From Aculops lycopersici (lineage: Eukaryota; Arthropoda; Arachnida; Trombidiformes; Eriophyidae), in assembly GCA_015350385.1 (NCBI GenBank), contig WNKI01000001.1, positions 8,790,130 to 8,854,129 of the forward strand: a stretch of 64,000 nucleotides of DNA, read 5' to 3'. The number at the start of each line of letters is the position of its first letter. The first letter of the stretch is position 1. Both the position numbers and the translations under genes were made by a program. Below are positions 43,501-56,383 of the stretch, one piece after another. The notes under the pieces are model-generated. The model worked only from the letters and a program-made list of their open reading frames with translations. It did no database searches and was not told where the DNA came from.

Positions 43501-46500
43501 GATTGAACGGAAAACATGGCAAGTACATGCTGGCGCCGCTCAAATTATCGGGGGCGCCACCGGTGGTGGTGGTTGTTGTTGTTGTTGTTGCTCAACTAAT
43601 GGTAGAATCGCTCGCCTTTGGTAATTTGAGCGCCTCAATTTGGGACGCTGAACGCAGGGGCGAGGAACGGAAAAGATGACGACGAACAACATATCATATG
43701 TCCGATTCAACATACGGCTACCAATCGGTTTGATGCTCGGTTGGCTCGCCGACTGCTCTCTTATTGGTCTTTTGGTCAATTGCTCGCTGGGAAGTCTATC
43801 TAATCGGGCAAAAGATAACAAAACAGTCGAATTACAGCAGTATCGGGAGCAACAACGACAACTGCACCATCAACATCGACAACAACATTAACATTAACAT
43901 CAATGGCCCCAACGATCTCTTGGCCTGGTGAGCAGCCACAAAAGAGCAATGCCAATGCCGCTGTTCGTGGTGGTCGTTACTGCAATTTCCATCTCAATTT
44001 CGATTGATAGAGTGAAAAGAGAGCAACGGAATCTATGTAACTCTCTGGAGCTCGTTAATCGATTCCTTTGGACAATTTGCGAGTCTTTGTGTCTCTGTAA
44101 GTTGAGCAACGGAAAAGGAGGGAGGAGGTCAAGTTTGCCTCTGATTTTCTGCCTGTTCCGTGTTCTCTTCAAGCAAAAGAACATGAGTAAGAGCGTGAGC
44201 AAATCAACTTGTGTTGCCCCGGTAATCGAGTCGCCTTAGCCTCAATTTCCTCTTTGCCTTCGGCTTACAGGAGCAAATTGATTTGATTTCTCGGCCATTC
44301 ATTCCCACGATTGATTGACTGACTGACTGACTGACTAACGAACAGTCCGATTGACTAGCAACAGCAAGACACTCGAAGGAATGCAGGGCAAGAGACGAGT
44401 TAGCTAGATAGATAGATAGCTAGCCGGAATTCGTGTAAGTAGTAAATCACCAATAAATGGGCATTGAAGGCAAAAACCGCAATCACTTTGTTGTTGTGGT
44501 GGTCGTTGTTATTGTCGGACTCCTATTTCAGTGAGTGTAGTTGCTCACTTTGCTACTGCTGTGTTATGTCGTCCAGTTTGCAATCAACTAGCGAGCAACT
44601 AGCACGACAAATTACGCACCAAGCTCAAGGTCAAATGAGCAATGAGACAGCGGCTTTCTCCGGTTTCCCTTTTTAAGCCACACGAGGGAGAAAAGGGAAT
44701 TCCAAGAGGCCGCAAGCCAACATCTTGACACAACAATTAAATTGAAAGCAACGGTGTGCATTCACATTTGTTACTCGTGGTTGCTGTTTTTCTACGATGC
44801 AATCTATTGGAATCCAACGCTTGGCGGCGCTAGTTGCCTTGTAGGCAGCGCTTACTGTTATGATTTTCCCCCTACCATCACTATAACCTCGTTGGATTTA
44901 GAATCGAGTTAAAGTGGAGAGAGATAAAACTCTTGTTGAGTCGAGAAAGTGCAAATGTATGACTAGCTTCCGACTAAAATCATCAGCAAGCTGGCGATCA
45001 AATGGAAAAAGTGGGCCAAAAATGTCCAATGTCGTTTGTGGACATTTTGGTGCGAAAAACTCCGCCCCTTAGGAGTTTTCTTCGGGTTAGAGGAGGGATT
45101 TCTTCGTTTACTAAAAGAGGACCAAGGAAAAATCGAGATAGAGACCACGAAAACGACGACTAGACAACCAATTTACTCGAGTAACTGGGTGGCGGTGCTA
45201 TTCAATGAAGGTGGCAGACGGTGACGACGTTTGCAGTTGCAAGTCTTGGCAGAGTATTTGCTAGCCTCTTGTAATGGCAACGTTGAATTATATAACGACT
45301 GTCATTGTTGTTATCGCGCTGTAAACTACTCGTTGGTTTTGTGATGGTTAGTGGGCCACGAGACCAACGAGGAGTCTACTGGTTGCAATAGAATGTTATA
45401 ATGAGCGTTCGATGAGCACGGAAAGAGAGAGAAAGGAACTCGCTTGTATCAGTTAGTTGAATGTCATATTCCTCTCGCTGCTCAACTAGAACCAATGAAG
45501 AGCGAGCCTCCGAAATCACCAGAATCGAAGTGGCCAACAACCGCGATCACCGAGCGCAAGTTGAAGCTCGGTGCTACTTTTCTGGTTCACTGCGAGAACA
45601 GTGAACCAAACTAAACCAAACTCGCAAGCTGAGAGCTAAATAAATAACCTTTAAATGGGCGAGAGCAGCTTAACAACAGTACAAGTATTAGAGACGGTAG
45701 CAGTGGCGACTTTGGATTGCAACGAGGAAGAGAGAGCGAGAGGGAAAGAGCGAGAATTGGGCAAAAGATTAGACTCCGTTGCAGTAGCGAGCTGAGTTTT
45801 GCCTCTGGATTTCCGACGACAACAACAACGATTTCGACGACTGAGATATTTCCGATCCTTCGCTGAGTGGAGCAGGCTGACTGACTGACTGGTGCACCTA
45901 GCGACTTGCTTGTTGTTGTGGACTAGTTGCAGCTGCAAAGTTGCATGTCAGTCGATCAGCAAACCGATCGACCGACTCACTGACTGATAAGGAAGCAGCA
46001 AAACTCAGTGATTGGATCCCGTGCTTATGATTATGAGAGAGAGGGAATCATGGTTTCTCGACGTTCCACAGTGGTAAGTTTCACGTGACAACGGCCCGCT
46101 GCTCTCGATTCCAGCGGCCGCAACGGTGACAAGCTCGCGGCGAGCTCCTGAGTTCGAGAGCAGAAACCAAAGGGCGAGCGTCCAACAGGCAAAAGGTTAG
46201 ATGGAAAAGGAGAGTGTGACACATTGGAAAGCTGGCAAACAGACGGACAGACAAACGAACAACCAGGACGACAAACGAGAGCAAAAGGGTCGCGCAAAAG
46301 AGTGAGCCCACTAATTTGCGGCCGCCGCTGCCATCGTTGCTGCTGCCATTGCCGGCTCTAGCACAGCACTTCCTATGTAGTTGTTAGTTGTAATAGTAGT
46401 GTTGTTGGTGCAGTTAGTATTTTTGACCCACTGCTTGTGTATGCGTAGCTACAATTTTACTGCCTCCAATGCGCCAGCCGCTAGCTAGCTGGCTGGCTTC

Positions 46501-49500
46501 GAATTGGCAAGCTAGCCGGCGAGCGAGTAACGAAGCCGCCGCGCGTTAAAAGTCAACCAAATGATTGGAGAGGCCCATAGGATAGAGCATGGTGAGTGGC
46601 GCGTAACTGGCGACGACACGAATAACACGACTATCAATGCAACAACAGCAGCAGCAGCAACAGCCGCCACTGCCACCGCTTCTGCTACGAGGCCATTAGA
46701 GGCTTTCCATCCTTTTATTGGCTTTCCATTCCCATTGGCGCTTTAAATGCTCACACTCTCTCGTCTCTGTCTCCCTAAGTCTCTTTATTTTCCTCTGCCA
46801 ACCGAAAAGCAGGGCACAACAAACCATCTCTGTGGCAGTTTCTTAGCTCACGATGCCGCCGACGGGCGGGCGACAAGAGGTGAGGGGGCGTGGCGCGCTC
46901 GCAGTCCCAACTACCGCCACTGTTAGGTAAAACTCTCCGGATTTGGAGCGTTTAGTTGAGCTTCTAGTTTTAGTCGCATGCTCGCTTTTCGGGACTCCCC
47001 TTTACTACTGTAGTACTTTTCCTTCGAGCCTCACGACTCACAACTAGCGACTCTCGACGAAACGCAGCAGTGTGACAATGAAAACAAAGTCATTGTCTTT
47101 GGTGTCGTCGTCGTCGTTGCGAGCGTTAGAGTTAGCGCAGTTACTTTCGTGCGCTCAATTTTCATTGCGATGTATCCAAATAACTAGACTTTTCCGCTCC
47201 TATTGTTTCAACTGCCAGCCGGCTAGTTGCGCTAGAATTTTGATGGCCGTCTCGCGAGAAACAGAGGGAGACAGCAACCGGAGCCCCACGCACTTGGCAC
47301 CTCAAATTCCAGCTCTCACTTCCACTTCTACCCGAGGCTCTGCGAGCTAAGCGATCGGATATCGCGCGCCCAGTTTAAGTGAAACTGCCACCATCAACTT
47401 CTCCTCTCTTTCTCCATCTCGGTCTGTCTTGTGACTAACCGCTCGGCAAGCTAGCTAGCTGAAGGGAAAGAAACCAGTGCTTACGTGACGCCGGGCGACT
47501 CGCGAGCGACGGTCACCGATGTCACTGGTGGTCGTTAAGTTATGGGTCTGCCTTGCTGGTCAACCGAGTGGCGGACTGCGATTATCTTTACACGAGCTCC
47601 AAGTTGCTTGGACACTGGCACACTAACTTGCACGACTTGCACTCGCCCAACTGTTATTCGATACTGCCCTGCGACAAAAGGCACTGGAGAGACCAGCGAG
47701 TTAGCGGCTAGTAGTAACCTTGAAGGACAATCAAACTGCCACTTCGACTACTTTTATTCCAGCTACCGAATTTGGCGCGCAAGTCTCTCGGTCTCGCTTA
47801 GTTTGCCGCGATCCATGGCCACTTTAACACCACCATTGCCTCCAGTGGCCCGCCAACCAGCCCCCGCCAGCTCCAAGTTGTCGCTCGGACAACAGGAAGC
47901 AGAAAGAGAAAGCGTCACAATAGAAGAGGAAGAAAGAGAAAGAGAGAGAGAGAGAGGGGGGCAAAGACAAAGAGACAGAAGGAAGAGACCAAGGCCCAAT
48001 GGTACAGGATTAGGGGTTCCAACTAGTATCTAGTATCTCGAGTCTGCTGTCTAGCTTACATGGTGTGTGTATCGTGTGGTGCTCTTATCTACGAGTCCGA
48101 AAAACACACGCGCGCGCAACTGCTGAGCAACTTGATCACGCGGAAACAACCAACACCGATGCGCTCGTTCGCTATGCGCCCGCGTCGCTAGGTCCCTCAC
48201 TGCGACGCGGCCACTTCACAGTGGGAATGTCGACGTGGCGATTTGCTGCAAGTAGTTTCTTTCTCTTTTCTTGTTTTCTGCTACAAGAAAACTGGAGAGA
48301 GGAACCAGGAGAAAAATAATAACAACACAAACAGATTGTACTTTTGAGAGGAAGAAAGATGAAGAAATTGAAAGATTTTTTCCTCTTCCTCAGATTTCCT
48401 CTCTCTCGCTGGGGACATAAATTTTTTAATTTAATTTTCCAATCGCCCACTCTACTGAGGCGACTCTAAATTTCCCATGTTGTTCCAGAAGATTTCTACC
48501 CTTTCACTCTTTTGCTTGTTTAAATTTGGTCCTCGATTTTTTATGACTGACCTTTGACCTAGCGGCTGGTTGTCGCATTTAGTTTAGTTTGGTCACGAGT
48601 TTAACTGCTCGCGTCAGCGAGCACTTGGCTCGTGTTTTTAAGTCGCCAGTTTCTCTGAAAAGAGTTCAACTTTCGCGCAAGTCAATGGGATTTGCCTCTG
48701 GCTTGTGCATGCGAGTGAGCGAGGAAGTTTAGAATAAGTGGGTTCCAGGAACCACTGCTCCAATCGAGTGGTGGTTGCTTGAAAAGTGTCGCCGGAAACG
48801 GACGCGCTGAAACGTCTACATGAGCCCACTGACCGTTTGCCAGTTGACACGAGCACTTTTCTCACAAGATAAGGCAACTCAATCGGCGAGAAGTAAGCGA
48901 TTGCTCCTCTCCCACCGACAACTAAACTCTCCAAGTTTTTGCACTTGAGAGTTCAACCGAAAGTTTGTTGCCTATTAAGTTGCACTGTGATGCGGTTTAA
49001 TAACCATAATGGATCATCATTTTTGCACCCTAAGGCCATGACGCCGCCGCCGACGGGAACAGGAGAAGAAAAGACTGCAAATCTAAAGGGGGAGGGGCTG
49101 AAAATTTCCAAGCATTTGCGGCGTTAGTTTAGTCTCGATGGCTGGACAGAACTGAACCGAACGGAACCGAACTGAAAAGTCGCGCATCATCGCGACTGGT
49201 GATCGATCTAGATGCTCGCAAGATTTTAGATTCCAGTCTCACCATTAGCTATTCACTGCTCCCATTGCCCCCTTCGCTATCAAGCTAGCAGTTGGCGGCA
49301 CCAATGCTCCCGATGGAGTCACTCACTTTTCCCCTTTCTACTGAGGCCAGTCAGCCAGCGGAAAGGGAAGGGAATTGTCGATCACTTCTACGCTTACTTT
49401 GATTATCGGCCTTCGAGACGAACCCTAGTGTTGCCCTAAGAGAGAAAGGAGAGAGAGTGGCCTTTTGCTAGCTCAACGGCCGACTGGATAGCTGGCTTAT

Positions 49501-52500
49501 GATGTCTGCAATGGCATTAGCTGATGCGAATGACGCCAACACCGACGACGACGACGATTGAAAGGTAGACGCTCGCGGCGAACGCATCACTTTGCTGCTG
49601 ACGTTTGCTCCCCTCCCCCTTCTCATCCGCTCCTCTCAGTAAAATGCGCCACGAGCGACAGATTTCTTCCAGTTCTTTGGCGGCAGTCTGGCGAGCGGAA
49701 TAATAAGTAAACATCCGCCTGAGAGTGGAGCAAAATTTTTCTCTTTTATCCTTTCCTTCCTTTCCTCTCTGGAGCAAAATATCACAGCCGCGAGTGACGC
49801 GCGTGGCCCGCTTACCTGTGCTCACACAACAGGGAGGCTTGGTCACCTTTCAAACCTTTTTATCGCGGCGAACCAGAGGCCAGCGGCTCAGGTAGCTCAG
49901 CTGGCCAGGTGATACAATGAGATTGATGCAGCAGGTGCGCATACACTCAGAAGAACGCGCGTTCGTTGCGATCGAAGCGGTCGCGCAGCGCTCATGTCGG
50001 AATGTTGCGCTAAGTGCACGTTTTGTGACCTAGCGACTGGGAGCTAGAGCTGGCCATTCTGCGCCAATATTTTGCAAACACCCAAAGTCAAGTCGGTTCG
50101 GTAGACGGAGCTCGTCAAAATCAGATTTTCTCTTTGGCTAAGTCGAGCTTTTCTGCGAGCGGCACTTGACGCACTCTGGTGTCCCTATTAATGCAGAGAT
50201 TTTACCTGGAAAAACTAGCCCCCAACTCGTGGTTCGCGAAATCCAACTTAAAGATTGCAACTAAAACCCCCCTTAAACCTCTTATAAACTGCTGCGCCAA
50301 AAAACTCACGCACAAACAAACACCTAACTAATACCTTTGATCTTCTTCATCTGACTCTCAACGACCAAACACTGGTCGCTGGTGTAGACACTGAACTCGA
50401 AACTACTTTGGTTCCTACTTGTGGCTATACTGTTTCGAGAACCTGGAAATAATTTCGGCGAAATCGTCGTTAGAGTCAATGACGAGCGCGATCAAGACGA
50501 CGACGTCGACGATGACGACGACGACGACGACGACGACGACGTGACTCTTGCCCATTTAGTTGCCACCTTTCATCGGCTGGGTAACTCAAGCTGGTGGCTG
50601 GAGGTTGTTGATGTTGGGTTGGGCATTGCGGCGGCAGCGTCGGCGGCGGATGCATAGTAATGAGCGCAAGCTGCGGCCACTTGACGACCAAAGTCGCCGA
50701 GTTATTTGCCTGGCCGGCTGCCGCTCTCTTTTTACTTTTTTACTTATATCCGCTCACTACGTTCACTGCACGCACTACCTACCAACCGAGTAGCCGACCG
50801 GCCGAGTTAACTGTAAACTCCATGGCCAAGCTCTTGATTAGCATATTAACATGAGTGTCTGGGGAGCCGCCGCTTCTTTGGTCGACTTCTAAAGAACAGT
50901 GAGGGAGAGAGAAGGAGAGAGAGAGAGTAGCTAAGTTTGTAAACGTGAGAGCAACGGAGCAAACTTCACCGGGACCACCGAAATTCATGACACAGACGAC
51001 GACGGGCGAATGATAGCTGGCAGCCAATTGACTTGCAGTAGTGGTGGTTGTTGTCGAGCCGCTGGGTTCATTTAAGCCGCTCGAGTTGCATCCATGTCGC
51101 TGCTAGTTTGCCACTGTCTTTAGTCTCTGGTTGGAGTCGGTGGTTGTGCGATGGTTGCATAGCTCTTCGCTAAGCTCGAGTTGGCTGCGCGACGTCTAGC
51201 TCGCTGATCGCTCGATTGGTTAGTTGGTTTGTTGGCCTACTCGTTCACAACGAAGCAATTGGAGCAAAAGCTCAAGCGAGAGAGTTGAATTTAGGGAGAA
51301 AGAAGTCCTCAGGAACCAGCTCGAGCTTGAGCTGGTAGATGAGGCGCTTACTGTAGAGGTGTAACTTAGCCTCGCGCTACTAGATAAAAGAGATAGATGC
51401 AGATTTTTCTAGACTCTTTCTCTCTAGTCTTGGATTCTTGCCTCCAAGAAACAGATTGATTTTTTCTGGCTTGTAATCTAGCCGCGAGCACCAATTGGAG
51501 AAGCGCGCATTGAGTGATCGTCTCATATATTTTTTGCGCGCAATCCAAGTTTAAAAAACTAAAATCCAAAATGTTATTGCAAACCCTATGGCGGGGCGAG
51601 AGAGTTAAAGTTTAAGGTCGTAAGTTAGCCGGCATCCAGCACGTTCGCCTGCTGCAGCCAACCGGAAAGCAAATCGAACGGTGGAAGCGAGTCGAGTCGA
51701 ATTGAGAAGTTGCCCTTGGTCTCTGCCTTCTGGCGTCTCTTAGACTCGGTGTTGCACGAGTGGCTTATGTGCGCGACAATCGAGGCAATTTGTTTGTCAC
51801 CAACCCACTGACCGATGAGTCAGTCATTCAGTCAGTCGGTGGTCCCAAAATCCCAGTCACAAGTCTCGAAGGAACAGAATCAACGCCAGTTTAGTACCTA
51901 CAGCAATAGAAGCTGGCGTGTTTCCTCTTTTTCTTACTCCCTCTTTCACCTAAATTTCTCGCTACTTTCAGTGGCGCAAAACTCTACTTAGTATCTCCGC
52001 ACAGAGCTTTCCATTCAACTTGGCAAGCTAGCTTGCCAGCGAGCGAGCCAACTTAGCGAACGTCCGTATGGAAAAATCTGCATAGCGGCCATTGTTGCTG
52101 TCGTTGTATAGCGGCAACGGTATTAGCCGCAGCAATAGAGGCGCCACTCTTTTAGAGAAGAACTCGCGAGTTGAGTTGAGATGAGACGATTTTTTTAGAT
52201 TTCCGTGGCGCAACGTTCAATGCTAACCCCTCAGCCGCCAACTGGCGCCACTATCAGCCAAAGTTGAGGCCCGGAAATGAGCTTCCGGTATGCGCGTGAG
52301 GTAGTTTGCTGTTGTCGTTGTAGAGGCTGTTGTTGCTGCTGGTGCAGTCGGTGGCTGTTGAAACCCAGTGTCTGCAGTTGGTTTCCTCGATGCTCAACGA
52401 ACAAATGGCAACACAACAAACGATGACCACGACGACAACGGAACTTTGAGCTCCGCTTTTGGCGCGAGAAATTAATGCAATTCAATGCGCAACACTTGCA

Positions 52501-55500
52501 AACTCAACTCAATTCAACTCAATCAAACCCAAACAGAACCAGACGCATGCAACAACCACCAACCACCGGCCAACAACCGGAAAGTGGCGCTGCATGTTGT
52601 CATTGTGGAAGTGAATATAATTTGGCTATTGTGTTGTTATTTGTCGTCGTTACCACTTTCACTGACTGACTCTCTTGATAATATGAGCACATCGTGCCAA
52701 AATCCGCCTCGACTTTTTTTAGCACAAAAGCACTGCTCCTATGTACCACCATTGCAGCCAAAGATTTGCCTCTCGAGGGGCTAAATTACAAAATTCGACG
52801 TGCAAAAGCAAAGAGGGAGAGAGTGGAAAAAGTGGACAGCCGGCTAGGGGAAATTGGATCAAAATGGCGGCGAGATCTCGCGCGAAAAGTTTGTGTGGAA
52901 AGGGAGGGAAAAAATTCATTTGCAATAGAGCGCGATCACCGGAAGTGGCAGCGCAAAAAGAGTGTGCGAAGTGGCCTCACACATTCAGGGGCTTGACAGC
53001 GTCACTTGGCGCCAATGTTTTGGACCCCTAAAGCTGCGACAAGCTCGCATCGCCACTCTTTCTCTCGCTGACAGGCAACCAATTTTACTTCGTTGTTTGT
53101 GCCGACTGTTGGCGCTGAGCAGCAGAAAAATGGCAAGCTAGCGAGAGAGTGGAGATATTTAGGAGACTTTGCTAACCTTGGCGAGAGTTGAGTATCAATT
53201 TGGCTGGTGGTGGTAGTGGTGGCGACTTGGTTATTGTCGAGTGGCACGGCAACTAAATGACGCGGCGTCCTCTTCTCAAAAGAGTAACACTTGCGATTTC
53301 GAAGCTAGAGACGAGAGACCTTGACTAGGGAAACAAAGGATGAGACGCCATTGAGAAGTCAAAATGACAACTCGCCACCCATACTTCTAGCGCTCACTTG
53401 TCGTTAGGTCCGTGTGGCCGAATGAGATGCAGTAGCTGGAGAAATTATAAGCTAAGAGTGAGAGAGTAACTCAAGTGATTTGCTCGAGAGTGAGTAATAG
53501 GCTCGCGACCCTTCTATTAGTTGAGTGGCTCTCTCTTGTCTTATCTTTCAAGCTACCGAGGCTCATAGTTAGATGGGCGACGATGAGCGCCGACGCCACA
53601 CACTCATCGCGAGTCGTATGTATGCGCGAGGTGAGGCGGCCATCGGAGGCCTCTTACTGAGTGCCAAGCGGCTAAAGGTTGAGGTTGCGTCTCAGTCTGT
53701 CGGTTAGATGCTCGGCTAGCTAGCTGCAATGAGCTTGGCGGCGGCAGCAGTGGCAAAGATGCCAATGATCGACAAGCAGCTCGTTAGGTTTGCGAGAGAC
53801 CAAACTAGACGCAGCGAATCGACTCAACTAGACTCTACTTTTGGCTTGTCCTTTGCCTGTTAGCAGGCGCCAGTAGTTTAGCCAGCGGGACCGGCCGACT
53901 GTACTATCGTTAGACACTGGGCAACAAACGGGGAGTTAGTTTTGAGTTTAGTTCGGTTTAGCCTAGTTTAGTTGAGTTGTTAAGTGCAAAGCGAGCGCTA
54001 CTCGTTTATTGGCTCGAGTCAGGCGAATGGAGGGAGCGAGCGAAAGGGGGCGCCGCACAAAGTGTTAACTTCTATGAACTGGGCCGAAACGAGAGGATCT
54101 AGTTGGTGATGGCTGCGGTTATGGCAAGACCGATAAGCTTCCCGAAAGGATGGATGCCATCGGCAAGCTAATATGGCACCGCCACCGCCACCGCCGCTTC
54201 CACTGAAGTGGTGGTTGCCGCAATATCCAATGGGACCAGTGGCATTGTAGAGGCGCATGAGAGTGTCTGTGCAAATTTCATGATTACATTGCTCTTCCCT
54301 CTCTCCCCGACTTCCTGTTTGGCCGGCTGACTGTTTGGCAATAAAATGCAAGTCGCAAATTTGCTCATTATGTTCGCCTTTTCACACTACACCGCTTTGC
54401 TTGTCGCTATCCTGTGTGTTCCTTTATCCCTCCCCCTTTATCCCAACCACCAACTTCACGCTCTATCAAGAGAAGAGTATTTGAGATTAAAACCCAAACC
54501 TCGAACTGAAGTTGGGGATAGGAGACTAAGAGAGAGAGAGAGAGAGAGAAATTGGAATGAGGATGCGCAATAACAGAGATAATCTGGCTGGCGGCCGGAA
54601 GTTGCTTGTCAATCAAGAGCTACGCGCATCGTGTCTCTCATTATGTGCTAAGAATGACGTTAAATGAAACCCAACAAAACTAGTGTAAAAGAAAATATGT
54701 AAGCAAGAGAGATAGGAATGATTAATAATGAAACCGGAAACTTACCTCGAAGTAGGAGTCCAGATACTCGCTTACTATCGCCTCACTTCTTGGCTTGTTC
54801 TGACAGTAGACCACATACATGTTTAGACGGCGCTCGTAGCGCTTAAACAAGGGACCAAGTCGCTGGGGTTCATCTAAACAGCGCTCGAGTTCCACTAGAA
54901 AGTGGTCGCGGTGAAATTCGTAGATGGCCTCAATGTTGCCAAAGATAATCTTGTGCTTTCCATCCTTCAGCGCCTCAGGTAAACTGGGCGACTTTGTTGT
55001 TGTTTGTTGTTGTTGTTGCTCATTGGACGTTGATGATTTCAGGTTATTTGCTGATGAAACTACTTCTGCTTGATGCTGACTAGTGATTCCATTGGAGGGA
55101 TCGTTCGTTTGAGATCCACTTGAGCCAATGCCACTTGTAGTTGCATTGTGTATAGCTTGACCGCAGGTGTTGACAGAATTCTGTGACGATGCCGAACTAA
55201 CAACAGCCACGGAGCTGGCAACAAACTTTTGACGATGAACAACCGATTGACTCTGAACTCTTAGTTCGCCTGTAGCGCTAGTGTTGCTTGTTGGACCAGA
55301 GTTTGTGCCGGCAGCACTCAGTGTTGGGCCAGTCGAAGCGGACGAGTTTGCCATTGTGGCCGCATCACCTGAACCCTCGGCCTTTGGCGGTGTGACATTT
55401 ATACAGGTTGTTGTGTTGGTGCTAATGGTTTGTGATGACATTGTCATTGTGCTTGTGGCGGTAGTAGTGGTTGCTGCTGCCGCTTGCTCGCTAGCACGAG

Positions 55501-56383
55501 GCATCACAACTCCGGTTGTCAGAATGTCATCAACGCCACTGTCCACCAATTGGCGGCGTATTTCTTCCAGGTAACCCTCGACCAACTTGCCCAAATCGGT
55601 TACATAATCGCGCTCAGTTTCGACCAGCTCCAACAGAACATAGCGCCGCTTAATTAGTGCTTGTTCAGCCTCCGGATTCCGCTCCTCCTTCTTCACCTCA
55701 GCCTCTTCCTGTTTCTCTTCCCGCTGTTGGTTGGTGCTCGTCGTTTCTGTTGTTCGATTGCTCTTTTGTTCTTCAATTAACAACTTTTGGTTAATCTCAC
55801 TTCGGCTCATGTCACTTCCTGCAACAATTTCTCTCGTTGCATTGGTAGTTGCTTTGTTCTCAACTCTCGACTCTCTAGTGTACTGAGGTGAATCCTTGAT
55901 TGGCTGACCACCATCAGCGCTGCCACCGACGCCGCAAATTGCGCCGGACGACGAGGTTGCAGCGATTGCGGCAAGCGAGTGGTTTTTTACCGAGTGGCCG
56001 CAGCAACTCGACGTGTTGGACTCACGGTGCGACGCGAGCCGGTCGGCCAGCGAGCCACGCTTACTTCCGAGGCCAGTCAGCTCCTGGTCGCTCTGATTGG
56101 TTTGGTCGGACAGGTAACCGGAACCGGAGTTGTTGCCCCCTTGATTCGCGTGCGCCGCGCAGCAACAACTACAAATAGACCCATCGTCTTCATCTTCATC
56201 ATCATCGTCGTCGTCGTCTTCGTCATCATCATCGTGATCTTGCTCACTCTCGTCTTGGTCTTCCTCTGCCTCTTCATCGTGATACGGCTGTTGCTGGTTT
56301 TCGAGCTCATTTCTTCGGGCTCCAGGTGAATTCTCGTCAGAATCATCACAGTTTACAATAGACTCTCCATCTTTGGTTGCCAT
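34514..56383 (-). CDS. RhoGEF with DH-PH, Trio/Kalirin-like
   Basis: Three exons join in frame: 56383-54746, 41284-39663 and 35597-34514, giving 1447 residues. The first junction YFE|ELRIKLGHKL reproduces the continuous Trio/Kalirin DH sequence; donors are GTAAGT, and the last acceptor is GGCAG. DH blocks are RYVLLELVETERDYV, KIIFGNIEAIYEFHRDHF, YCQNKPRSEAIVSEY and LIKPVQRIMKYQLLLKDVL; the PH domain includes FLFEQTIIFSE and ends with DFLRALQSPIAYQR, closest to Trio GEF2. Residues about 282-470 of the DH, and about 632-755 and 772-975 of the PH, are low-complexity inserts rich in Thr, Ser, Asn and Gln. The N-terminus is very acidic. The last exon is a Ser-rich tail with a basic patch (FRYTLRGRRGSK). 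Trio spectrin, SH3 and kinase domains are absent. The family activates Rho GTPases in axon guidance. Exon 1 could also be internal, because a TTTAG lies just before its ATG. Confidence 0.85.
35598..39662 (-). other. RhoGEF intron 2 (4.1 kb)
   Basis: Non-coding stretch between RhoGEF exons 2 and 3. It holds a (GA)n run (38627-38651), a CCG run near 37096-37117, and three copies of CCTAGCGAC at 36519, 38202 and 39300, all on the plus strand. No internal gene was recognised. Confidence 0.75.
38627..38651. repeat. (GA)n microsatellite
   Basis: Uninterrupted GA dinucleotides within RhoGEF intron 2. GA tracts can bind GAGA-type factors, but no function is shown. Confidence 0.85.
41574..41599. repeat. 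(GA)n microsatellite
   Basis: Uninterrupted GA dinucleotides within RhoGEF intron 1. Confidence 0.85.
44316..44336. repeat. (GACT)n microsatellite
   Basis: Five GACT units; a short GATA run follows at about 44408-44420. Confidence 0.75.
50496..50541. repeat. (GAC)n triplet repeat
   Basis: GAC triplets with two small interruptions within RhoGEF intron 1. Confidence 0.8.
54529..54549. repeat. (GA)n microsatellite
   Basis: GA dinucleotides close to the splice donor of RhoGEF exon 1. Confidence 0.8.

Larger units (their letters stand above)
41285..54745 (-). other. RhoGEF intron 1 (13.5 kb)
   Basis: No frame with a recognisable domain on either strand. The intron carries CCTAGCGAC at 45897 and 50029 (+) and 48184 (-), five GGCAAGCTAGC sites (42134 minus; 46506, 47445, 52022 and 53132 plus), GA runs at 41574-41599 and 54529-54549, a GACT run at 44316-44336, and GAC triplets at 50496-50541. 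Many CTAG tetramers occur. Its size stands out beside the other introns here (86-279 bases), which points to regulatory content. Confidence 0.7.

Noticed and set aside
47542..48033. Plus-strand frame of 163 residues in RhoGEF intron 1
   Set aside because: The C-terminal half is a purine-rich low-complexity tract; the rest has no recognisable pattern.
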